From: Planctomycetota bacterium
Lineage (GTDB): Bacteria; Planctomycetota; Phycisphaerae; WQYP01
Length of the DNA stretch: 5,837 nt
Reading direction: 5' to 3'
NCBI GenBank assembly: GCA_021852245.1
Contig: JAJZNY010000262.1
Coordinates: 1 to 5,837, forward strand
Shown here: positions 1-5,837 of the stretch, in pieces
How positions within the stretch are numbered: position 1 is the stretch's first letter
Layout: every line of letters starts with the position of its first letter
The notes under the pieces: model-generated
Told to the model about the DNA's origin: nothing
Databases searched by the model: none
What the model saw: only the letters and a program-made list of their open reading frames with translations
Program-made: the position numbers and the translations under genes

Positions 1-1411
1 GCTCGTCAAGGAAGTCGCCAGCAAAACCAGCACCGTCGCAGGCGACGGCACGACGACAGCCACCGTCTATGCCGAGGCGATTTACGATGAAGGCCTGCGG
101 AATGTTACGGCCGGCGCCAATCCCACTCAGCTTAAGCGCGGTATTGAGGCCGCGGTGGAAGCGGTGATCAATCACCTCCGGCAGATTTCAACCAAAGTGG
201 AATCATCCAAGCAGATTGCCCAGGTGGGAACCAGTTCCGCCAACCAGGATTCTCAGATCGGCCAGATGATTGCCGATGCGATGGATAAGGTCGGCAAGGA
301 TGGCGTTATCACCGTTGAAGAAGGCAAATCACTTGATACGACGGTTGATCTTGTGGAAGGGCTTCAATTTGACAAGGGGTATATCAGCCCACACTTCGCC
401 GATCCGAAAACCATGACGGCGGAATTTGAGGATGCATACATCCTCATCCACGAAAAGAAGATCAGTTCGATTAAAGACCTGCTGCCGATCCTCGGCAAGG
501 TTGCAGAGGCAGGTAAGGCCCTGCTGATCATCTCGGAAGATGTCGAGGGTGAGGCTCTTGCCACGCTGGTCATCAACAAACTGCGCGGCACCATCAAGGT
601 GGTGGCGGTGAAAGCTCCCGGCTTCGGCGACCGTCGCAAGGCCATGCTGGAAGATATCGCCATCGTTACCGGCGGCCGTGCGATATTTGAAGAATTGGGC
701 ATTTCGCTTGAATCCCTCGAACTCAAGGACCTCGGCCGGGCCAAGAAGATTACGGTTGAGAAAGAAACCACCACCATCATCGAAGGGGCTGGAAAGACCG
801 ACGCCATCAAAGGCCGCATCGAGCAGATCAAGACTGAAATTGATCGCACCACCAGCGATTATGATCGTGAAAAACTTCAGGAACGGCTGGCGAAACTCGC
901 CGGCGGTGTGGCATTGATCAAAGTCGGTGCCGCAACCGAAGCCGCGATGAAGGAGAAAAAGGCGCGAGTCGAAGATGCACTCCATGCCTGCCGGGCGGCC
1001 GTGGAGGAAGGCGTTCTGCCGGGCGGTGGCGTAAGTGTGCTGCGGGCCATCGGCGCTATCGACAAACTCAAGCTTGAAGGCGATGAGAAGATCGGTGCCG
1101 ACATCGTCAAGCGTGCCCTTTTTGCTCCCATCAAGCAGATTTCAGAAAATGCCGGCGTTGATGGCAGTATTGTGGCGCAAAAGGTGATGGAAGCGAAGGA
1201 AACCAACTTCGGCTTCAACGCCCTTACCCATGAATATGGCGACATGCTCAAAATGGGCGTGATCGTGCCGACGAAAGTGGAGCGTACGGCTCTTACCAAT
1301 GCGGCCTCGATTGCCAGCCTGCTGCTGACGACCGATGCGATCATCAGCGAGTTGCCGAAGAAGGATGACAAACAGGCCTCCGCCGGCGGCGAAGGAATGG
1401 AGGATTATTAA
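1..1411 (+). CDS. groEL: Chaperonin GroEL (Hsp60), 5'-partial
   Basis: This is the 60-kDa chaperonin subunit, which forms double heptameric rings in the cytoplasm and folds proteins in an ATP- and GroES-dependent cycle. The reading frame is open to the left edge (first whole codon at base 2) and begins at LVKEVASK, about residue 73 of E. coli GroEL. Roughly 72 N-terminal residues are therefore missing, and the GTG at 155 is an internal codon rather than the start. Visible hallmarks are GDGTTTAT with the ATPase Asp87 (bases 44-46), the apical [19 protein letters not shown] and [13 protein letters not shown] segments, [18 protein letters not shown], and VEDALHA with catalytic Asp398 (974-976), followed by LPGGGV. 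Two things are odd. The near-invariant Asp495 of the GI(L/I)DPTKV motif is Val (GVIVPTKV, codon 1265-1267). The C-terminus ends GGEGMEDY without GGM repeats. No groES is in view. The family call is certain; whether this is the main or a paralogous GroEL cannot be told here. Confidence 0.97.
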   Translation, partial: LVKEVASKTSTVAGDGTTTATVYAEAIYDEGLRNVTAGANPTQLKRGIEAAVEAVINHLRQISTKVESSKQIAQVGTSSANQDSQIGQMIADAMDKVGKDGVITVEEGKSLDTTVDLVEGLQFDKGYISPHFADPKTMTAEFEDAYILIHEKKISSIKDLLPILGKVAEAGKALLIISEDVEGEALATLVINKLRGTIKVVAVKAPGFGDRRKAMLEDIAIVTGGRAIFEELGISLESLELKDLGRAKKITVEKETTTIIEGAGKTDAIKGRIEQIKTEIDRTTSDYDREKLQERLAKLAGGVALIKVGAATEAAMKEKKARVEDALHACRAAVEEGVLPGGGVSVLRAIGAIDKLKLEGDEKIGADIVKRALFAPIKQISENAGVDGSIVAQKVMEAKETNFGFNALTHEYGDMLKMGVIVPTKVERTALTNAASIASLLLTTDAIISELPKKDDKQASAGGEGMEDY

Positions 1412-1448
1412 TCCTCCCGCCCGAACAGGGTGATAAATTAACCATGGC

Positions 1449-1484
1449 AACCGCCCCGGATCAATGGTTCGGGGCGGTTTTTTT
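1449..1484 (+). terminator. Intrinsic terminator after groEL
   Basis: A perfect 10-bp GC-rich stem (aaccgccccg at 1449-1458 with cggggcggtt at 1470-1479) closes an 11-base loop. It runs straight into seven T residues (1478-1484). It lies 38 bases past the groEL stop codon on the same strand, so it is a textbook rho-independent terminator. The opposite strand has no T-run after the stem, so it should act in one direction only. Confidence 0.92.
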
Positions 1485-1523
1485 ATGCACAGAGCGGGTC
1501 GGTACCGACGCAATGAATGCGAA

Positions 1524-1567
1524 TAAAAAGCACCGGCCCGCGAATATTAAACTCGCAGGCCGGTGCT
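1524..1567 (-). terminator. Intrinsic terminator after the PEP-CTERM gene
   Basis: A 10-bp perfect stem (agcaccggcc at 1529-1538 with ggccggtgct at 1558-1567) is extended inward, after one C/A mismatch, by a 4-bp gcga/tcgc stem (1540-1543 and 1553-1556) around a 9-base loop. Read on the - strand, the hairpin is followed by a T-run (the A residues at 1525-1529). It begins about 27 bases beyond the stop codon of the PEP-CTERM gene, so it ends that transcript. Confidence 0.88.
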
Positions 1568-1593
1568 CGGATGGTCATGGGGTCAGGCGGCGG

Positions 1594-2778
1594 TTATTTG
1601 TTACCGCGACGCGATTTTCGCGCCGGGATCAGAAGCATGGCGGCACCGATGCCCATCAGCGAGATGGCTGCCGGTTCCGGGGTCGCCGCCGGGTCCGGAA
1701 TAAAGCCGATGCCCGCCGGTCCGCCGAAGCCCGTGATGATCGGCGTTTCGAGGCCGGTGTTGAAATTCAGCATATCCAGTGACTGATTGGTTTTGTCGGA
1801 TGAAAACGCCTGATTCAAGGTGAAGCCGTTTTTGGCAGTGATGGCGTAGACGGTATTATTTTTCACATCCGCTACGAGAAGGGTTCCCTTGGTGCTGGTG
1901 GCAAAGCCGGTGTCATCAGTATTAACCGGATTGCCGTTGGGGCTGTACAGGCTCAGCGACGTGACCGTCTGCGACGTGGTACCCGGGTTGGCGACGTCCG
2001 TAAGCGATGCACCGCTTTCATTGGAAAGCAGCAGATCACCGGTGGGAGTCTGGTTGAGCGAGTCGGGATCGAACACGTTGAGCGTCATCGGTGAACCGGT
2101 GGCTTTGTTGGTCGCCGGATCATTGCCCCACAGGATGCCCATGGCGGTTGCCGTGTGGGGGTACGAATTGGGATCGGCGGTTACCTGATAAATCACCGGA
2201 TGGCTGTTGACCTGGGTGGGGCTGTCGCCGCCGTTGTCCGGATTGGAACCCGACGCGTAGAGATTTCCGTTGATGTACTGCAATCCATCAAAGCCGCCGC
2301 CGTGAACCGATGGATTCGGGTAGCCATAGCGTGTTTCGCCGCCGGTTGCGGTATCGATCACCGTCAGGGCGGAGTTGCCGTCTTCATTTTCATCGGTGTA
2401 AAGCATGCCGCCTGCACCCATGGCCAGACCTTCCACATGTCCGGTGACGGTGTAATAATTTTGCAGTTGGCCGGAAAGGGAATATTGGGCTACGACGCTC
2501 TGGCCGCCGTCGCCACCGTCCGAGGCGACATTGTCGCCCCAGCCGATGTACACATTGTTTCCGGTGACGGCGATGTCGTCCGGAGCGCTCACCATATCCG
2601 AGGCGCCGGGGATGATATGCTGATTCAATCCCGGCACGGTGAACGGTGATGCAAACGTGCTGATGTTGTAATTACCCGTCAGATCCGTCAGTGCGGCATG
2701 TGCACCGGGAATCTGGGCGCCGACGGTCGCTGCCAGCGCCATCGCTGCGCCGATGATGAGTTTCCTGCGAGATGTCAT
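1594..2778 (-). CDS. Secreted PEP-CTERM protein, probable beta-propeller-like ectodomain
   Basis: This 394-residue protein is predicted to be exported and then processed by an exosortase. It starts with a Sec signal peptide: basic MTSRRK, a hydrophobic core at about 7-22, and a likely cleavage after AHA near residue 29. It ends with a PEP-CTERM sorting signal: Pro-Glu-Pro at 367-369, a hydrophobic helix at about 371-386, and a basic RKSRR tail. The 330 or so residues between are rich in Gly, Asn, Asp, Thr and Ser. They hold repeating strand-like units such as DIAVTGNNVYIGW, VEGLAMGAGGMLYTDE, FDGLQYINGNLYASG and GTLLVADVKNNTVYAIT. These resemble NHL or SMP-30-type propeller blades, which is inference from pattern only. 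No catalytic motif is recognisable. The ATG at 2776-2778 is supported by the signal peptide starting at once and by a ggaga Shine-Dalgarno sequence. The gene has its own terminator and a 152-base leader separating it from the antiporter gene. Export and sorting are well supported; the function is unknown. Confidence 0.9.
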   Translation of the reverse strand: MTSRRKLIIGAAMALAATVGAQIPGAHAALTDLTGNYNISTFASPFTVPGLNQHIIPGASDMVSAPDDIAVTGNNVYIGWGDNVASDGGDGGQSVVAQYSLSGQLQNYYTVTGHVEGLAMGAGGMLYTDENEDGNSALTVIDTATGGETRYGYPNPSVHGGGFDGLQYINGNLYASGSNPDNGGDSPTQVNSHPVIYQVTADPNSYPHTATAMGILWGNDPATNKATGSPMTLNVFDPDSLNQTPTGDLLLSNESGASLTDVANPGTTSQTVTSLSLYSPNGNPVNTDDTGFATSTKGTLLVADVKNNTVYAITAKNGFTLNQAFSSDKTNQSLDMLNFNTGLETPIITGFGGPAGIGFIPDPAATPEPAAISLMGIGAAMLLIPARKSRRGNK

Positions 2779-2785
2779 GAGAATG

Positions 2786-2790
2786 TCTCC
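2786..2790 (-). promoter_or_regulatory. Ribosome binding site of the PEP-CTERM gene
   Basis: The - strand reads ggaga here, seven bases before the ATG at 2778. It is complementary to the 3' end of 16S rRNA and supports this start codon. Confidence 0.65.
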
Positions 2791-2825
2791 AACTGTTGCT
2801 CAAACATCCGCCCCCTCGAATTTTC

Positions 2826-2844
2826 GTCGGTGAACGTCACCGAC
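2826..2844. promoter_or_regulatory. Perfect 8-bp dyad in the PEP-CTERM gene leader
   Basis: gtcggtga (2826-2833) and tcaccgac (2837-2844) form a perfect inverted repeat around three bases. It lies 47 bases upstream of the PEP-CTERM start. It could be a protein operator or an RNA hairpin in the 5' leader. It is unlikely to be a terminator for the upstream antiporter gene, because the - strand continues gaaaattcg with no real T-run. The structure is seen directly; the role is inferred. Confidence 0.5.
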
Positions 2845-2857
2845 AACGAGATGAAGT

Positions 2858-2878
2858 TTAAGTGGCAGGTGTTAAGTG
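2858..2878. repeat. Pair of 7-bp direct repeats upstream of the PEP-CTERM gene
   Basis: TTAAGTG occurs at 2858-2864 and again at 2872-2878, giving a 14-base period with gcaggtg between the copies. The pair sits 14 bases from the dyad at 2826-2844, in the same intergenic leader. Tandem half-sites at regular spacing can be regulator binding sites, but with only two short copies chance is possible. Confidence 0.35.
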
Positions 2879-2930
2879 CCCGCGTGCCGCATATTAATTT
2901 TGCGTAAAGGCAAATCGGCGGGTGCCGGTG

Positions 2931-5057
2931 TTATCTGGAAATACCGGAATTTTCAGCGGCGCGGACAATCAGCAGTGAGCAACCGGCAAGCTGCGCCACT
3001 GAGGTTTGCGCTGCGCCGAGCAGATTGTGGCGGAGTTTCCACAGGGGTGAGAGGCCGAGGATCATCAGATCAAACTCGCGGGATTTTTCCAGTACAACAT
3101 CCACCGGGCGGTCGCTCTCAATCACCTGCATGCGTATCTGATTACCACCGTCCACATTGGGCAGATATTTCTCCACCATCGCCGCAACTCCCAGCGGCTG
3201 GTCTGAACCCCGACGTGAGGGACTCACCACATGTAGAATCGTGATCTGCACCTTCGGGCTGCGGCTTATACGGTAGGCAGCGAGCAGGGCTCCTGCGTCC
3301 TGCGCTTCACCCAGATACGGCACCAGCACATGTTCAATGGGCTTGGGGTTTTTGGCGACCAGAATGGCGACGTTGGCTTTGGCCCGCTTGAGCACATGAT
3401 CCACCACACCGCCCAGCGCGGATGGATCCAGTATCCCGCGATGCGAGCCTAAAACAATCCAATCCGCCTGATGATGCCGGGCAACCAGCGTGATGTCGCG
3501 GGCAATCCGCAGCGTGGGGAGTGCGAGCACGGACGCGGGAACCCCGGCCTCCTGGGCTTCACGTTGTGCAATATCGCCCGCATCCTGAGTTTTAATTTCC
3601 TGTCGTGTGATGGCCAGCGACGCACTCGGGGAGATCAATTGCAGCAAGGTGAGCCGCCCCGGTTGGCCCGCCAGCAGCCTTGCCGCCGCACGGACCAGAG
3701 AGACGGCTGTCGTCGGCTGCGATAGGCAGACGAGAATATGGGTTTCCGCCGGCGACTTGCCGTCGGCTGGGGCCGATTCCATTCCGCGGCGGATGGCCAA
3801 CCGGCGGGTGGGAATTTCGACCAGCGACGTGATGATGCTGGAGACTAGCGTAACGGCGAGGAGCGCAAAGACCGCCAGTGTCATCGTGCGCTCGGAAATC
3901 GCGTGGAGTTGAAACGCAAGATTCAATACCACCAGTTCCACCACGCCGTGGGTGTTGAGCAGCAGTCCAAATGTACCGGCATCCTTCCATCCCAGGGCCA
4001 TGATGCGTGCGGGGAGAAAACTGAAGAAGAATTTCGCGGCAAATAGAATTCCAACCAGTGAAAGCCAGAGTTTCCAGGCGCCGGCGGTGTGTATTTCCGC
4101 AATGTTGATGTGCAGGCCCACACTGGCAAAAAAGATGGGTAGCAGCACGAGCAGTGTGAGATCTTCAACGCTGGCAGTCACGCGGGTAACAAATAATTCG
4201 TCCGATGGGAAGATGAGGCCCATCATAAAGGCGCCGAACACGGGATTGATGCCAAGCGAACTGGCCACCAGAGCCGAGATAAACAGAGAGAAAATCGCAA
4301 GGGCGAGCAGATCGCGGGAAAGATATCCCCGCACCTGAAAATGGGCCTGAAAACGCCAGAGAAATCGCCGCACAAAAAACATCATCACCACCACATAGGC
4401 TGCGGCGAGCACGGCGGTTTTTACGCCCAGCAGACCGGTCATCCAGAGCGAGGTGTGACTGCCGTCGAGGCGGGTTTTCGCCAGATCATACGCAAGCGCC
4501 AACACGCACCACCCCGTGAGATCCAGCACCGCCGCCGAGGCCAGTGTGAAAGTTCCCAGCGGGGTCTTATGCAGTGCCCGATCTCGAATGCGTTTGGCCA
4601 GCACGGGAAACGCGCTGAGCCCCAGCGCCGTGCCGAGCATGGCTACGAACGCCAGTTTTGAATGGATGTTGCCAGTAACGGACGGGTGAGAGAGCAGGCC
4701 GATCGAAAGAATAACACCGACGATCAGCGGGCCGAACAGGCTGGTTAACCCCGTCGCCACAACAGCCCGGCCTTTACCGCGCAGCTTGCCCAGATCCAGT
4801 TCCAAGCCGACGGTAAACATGAAAAACATCACGCCGAGCTGCGAAAGCATATTGAGAAAAGGCATCGAGCCGTGCGGAAAAAACCAATGAAGCAATCTCC
4901 CACGATCGACGATTCCCAGCAGACTCGGCCCGATGAGTATCCCCCCGAGCATCTCGCCGATGACTTCCGACTGCCCCAACCATCGCAGCAATGCACCGCA
5001 CGTTCGGGCCGCCGCCACGATCAGGGCAATCTGAATCATGAGATTTTCGATGGTCAT
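2931..5057 (-). CDS. CPA2-family cation:proton antiporter with two C-terminal USP domains
   Basis: This 708-residue inner-membrane protein should exchange a monovalent cation (K+ or Na+) for protons. Residues about 5-415 form a Na+/H+ exchanger domain of roughly 12 hydrophobic segments. It carries the family motifs GEMLGGILIGPSLLG (34-48), VGLELD (83-88), SAFPVLAKR (148-156), INPVFGAFMMGLIFP (270-284) and NTHGVVELVVLN (368-379). Two USP-like alpha/beta domains follow, at about 439-568 (ILVCLSQP start, VLGSHRG, end VAILVAK) and 573-700 (HVLVPYLG start, LMILGLS, end SLLIVRA). The architecture matches plant and yeast CHX/KHA1-type proteins and their bacterial relatives rather than KefB/KefC, which carry a Rossmann KTN (RCK) domain. 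At the transport core, Leu178-Asp179 replaces Asn-Asp or Asp-Asp, and His370 replaces Lys/Arg. The USP nucleotide-binding glycines are only partly kept. The start has an aaggaa ribosome site. It lies 76 bases downstream of the pilin-like gene on the same strand, so co-transcription is possible. Ion specificity cannot be read from sequence. Confidence 0.93.
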   Translation of the reverse strand: MTIENLMIQIALIVAAARTCGALLRWLGQSEVIGEMLGGILIGPSLLGIVDRGRLLHWFFPHGSMPFLNMLSQLGVMFFMFTVGLELDLGKLRGKGRAVVATGLTSLFGPLIVGVILSIGLLSHPSVTGNIHSKLAFVAMLGTALGLSAFPVLAKRIRDRALHKTPLGTFTLASAAVLDLTGWCVLALAYDLAKTRLDGSHTSLWMTGLLGVKTAVLAAAYVVVMMFFVRRFLWRFQAHFQVRGYLSRDLLALAIFSLFISALVASSLGINPVFGAFMMGLIFPSDELFVTRVTASVEDLTLLVLLPIFFASVGLHINIAEIHTAGAWKLWLSLVGILFAAKFFFSFLPARIMALGWKDAGTFGLLLNTHGVVELVVLNLAFQLHAISERTMTLAVFALLAVTLVSSIITSLVEIPTRRLAIRRGMESAPADGKSPAETHILVCLSQPTTAVSLVRAAARLLAGQPGRLTLLQLISPSASLAITRQEIKTQDAGDIAQREAQEAGVPASVLALPTLRIARDITLVARHHQADWIVLGSHRGILDPSALGGVVDHVLKRAKANVAILVAKNPKPIEHVLVPYLGEAQDAGALLAAYRISRSPKVQITILHVVSPSRRGSDQPLGVAAMVEKYLPNVDGGNQIRMQVIESDRPVDVVLEKSREFDLMILGLSPLWKLRHNLLGAAQTSVAQLAGCSLLIVRAAENSGISR

Positions 5058-5065
5058 GCGGATAT

Positions 5066-5071
5066 TTCCTT
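5066..5071 (-). promoter_or_regulatory. Ribosome binding site of the antiporter gene
   Basis: The - strand reads aaggaa here, eight bases before the ATG at 5057. This supports the chosen start. The hydrophobic first segment beginning within a few residues of that Met agrees with it. Confidence 0.65.
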
Positions 5072-5133
5072 ATGCCCGGATACCGTTCAACCGCCTTCGG
5101 AGCAGGTGGCACCGCTTTTCGCGAGATAGAACC

Positions 5134-5820
5134 TCAGCGGTTGGGAAGATCGAAGGAGAGGGGCGGAAGACCGAGGTCTTTTCTCGCCTGGTTGCAGCGA
5201 TGCAGCACTTTGATCATCTGCAGGCCGGTGAAATAATGAACCTTGCCGTCGGCAAAGGCAATGGGTCCGGCATTGATCTCCTCCTGAGTATTCTTGAACA
5301 GCACAATGATATTTCTAAGATTTTTTGTGATGCGCCCCCCGGCTGCCAGGCTCAACCCCTGCCCGGCGTAACGAAAATCGCTGTTGCGGCGGATCACCAG
5401 ATCCAGTTCCCGGGCCGGAAGTTTTTTCCATCCCGCCGGGAGCTTGAGCGCCACCAGGCCGTTGGTCGGATCACTGAGATCCGATACCTTGATGCGGCCA
5501 TCGCGTACCAGCACGGCCAGATGGGCGGGGTAGGCTCCATCATGGGCGCGGGCGTAGGAAATGCACGCCTTTGCAATCTTCTGCATGTGCCTTAATTCCG
5601 ACGTCTCCTGGGCCTTGTGAATGCTCACCGATTGCACGGCAAAAACAATCATGCCCAAGGTCATGCAGATGCCGCCGAGCCAGCGGCCGAGAATAATATT
5701 TTGCCGGTCGCGTATCCGATATATAACGGCCCAGGCGCCCAGAAAAAGGGTAAGAAGCGAAAGCAGCAGTTCACTGATCGGCGGCGGTTTGTGCAGCGTC
5801 GCTTTGTGCGTCGCCAGCAT
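5134..5820 (-). CDS. Two-helix membrane protein with pilin-like C-terminal region; start uncertain
   Basis: The reading frame gives 228 residues from the ATG at 5820. It has two hydrophobic helices, about 17-34 and 44-65, separated by a short basic loop (YRIRDRQ). This layout resembles the small DUF4190-type membrane modules often placed in front of other domains. A soluble part follows: LRHMQKIAKACISYARAHDGAYPAHLAVLV (77-105, in pieces) resembles the region after the N-terminal helix of type II secretion pseudopilins. IAFADGKVHYF (187-197) resembles the end of the H-X9-DG domain common in planctomycete prepilin-like proteins. The His expected ten residues before Asp191 is Glu181, and no prepilin cleavage motif (GFTLIE) is present. 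A precise function is not recognisable. No Shine-Dalgarno sequence precedes the ATG, and the frame stays open through the remaining 17 bases (reading IAELA), so the true start may lie past the window. The antiporter gene follows 76 bases downstream. Confidence 0.75.
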   Translation of the reverse strand: MLATHKATLHKPPPISELLLSLLTLFLGAWAVIYRIRDRQNIILGRWLGGICMTLGMIVFAVQSVSIHKAQETSELRHMQKIAKACISYARAHDGAYPAHLAVLVRDGRIKVSDLSDPTNGLVALKLPAGWKKLPARELDLVIRRNSDFRYAGQGLSLAAGGRITKNLRNIIVLFKNTQEEINAGPIAFADGKVHYFTGLQMIKVLHRCNQARKDLGLPPLSFDLPNR

Positions 5821-5837
5821 GGCCAGTTCGGCAATAA

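Noticed and set aside
329..985. Long reading frames opposite and within groEL, the PEP-CTERM gene and the antiporter gene
   Set aside because: They lie in other frames of well-supported genes, carry no recognisable motifs, and are expected in GC-rich coding DNA.
155..1411. GTG at 155 as the GroEL start codon
   Set aside because: The frame is open from base 2 and the 51 upstream codons encode conserved GroEL sequence, including GDGTTTAT with Asp87. The gene is simply cut by the window edge.
1401..1415. Palindrome aggatta-t-taatcct across the groEL stop codon
   Set aside because: It is AT-rich with a one-base centre and overlaps coding sequence. The strong terminator 34 bases further on explains transcript ending, so this is probably chance.
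2876..2888. Possible sigma-54 promoter (GGCAC element on the - strand) for the PEP-CTERM gene, as known for some PEP-CTERM genes in other bacteria
   Set aside because: The GC expected ten bases after the GG is absent (CT is found), so the -24/-12 spacing fails.
2897..2930. Weak hairpins (tttgc/gcaaa and cggc/gccg) as an antiporter gene terminator
   Set aside because: The stems are only 4-5 bp and no T-run follows on the - strand. This is not enough to call a terminator.
2931..5057. Assignment as KefB or KefC (glutathione-gated K+ efflux)
   Set aside because: The C-terminus has USP-like domains instead of the Rossmann KTN domain, and the membrane motifs match CHX/KHA1-type antiporters better.

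Overview
The window looks like chromosomal DNA from a moderately GC-rich bacterium, most probably a planctomycete and perhaps a member of the Phycisphaerae. That placement is inferred from gene content: a PEP-CTERM surface protein, a membrane-tethered protein ending in a pilin-like region with an FADG motif, and a GroEL whose C-terminus lacks the GGM repeat tail. No rRNA or other phylogenetic marker is present except the partial GroEL. I see no mobile element, CRISPR array, tRNA or rRNA.

Layout: (1) On the + strand, the last 469 codons of a GroEL chaperonin run in from the left edge and stop at 1411, followed by a strong intrinsic terminator at 1449-1484. (2) Three genes lie on the - strand and are listed here from left to right: a secreted PEP-CTERM protein (1594-2778) with its own terminator (1524-1567), a CPA2-type cation:proton antiporter fused to two universal-stress-protein (USP) domains (2931-5057), and a two-helix membrane protein with a pilin-like C-terminal region (5134-5820, possibly starting beyond the window). 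groEL and the PEP-CTERM gene therefore converge, with back-to-back terminators between them. The longest gene-free stretch is about 180 bases and is filled by those terminators. The 152-base gap between the antiporter and the PEP-CTERM gene holds a perfect 8-bp dyad and a pair of direct repeats that look regulatory.

The genes do not form an obvious single pathway. The 76-base gap between the pilin-like gene and the antiporter allows co-transcription, and the antiporter-USP fusion suggests ion or pH homeostasis coupled to nucleotide or stress sensing. The PEP-CTERM protein has a separate leader and probably its own promoter, and is predicted to be exported and sorted by an exosortase.

I do not see a clearly new multi-gene system. 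The most notable points are residue-level departures at functional positions. GroEL has Val where the nucleotide-ribose contact Asp495 (E. coli numbering) is expected. The antiporter has lost both partners of the usual transport-core pair: Leu-Asp replaces Asn-Asp or Asp-Asp, and NTHG replaces NT(K/R)G.
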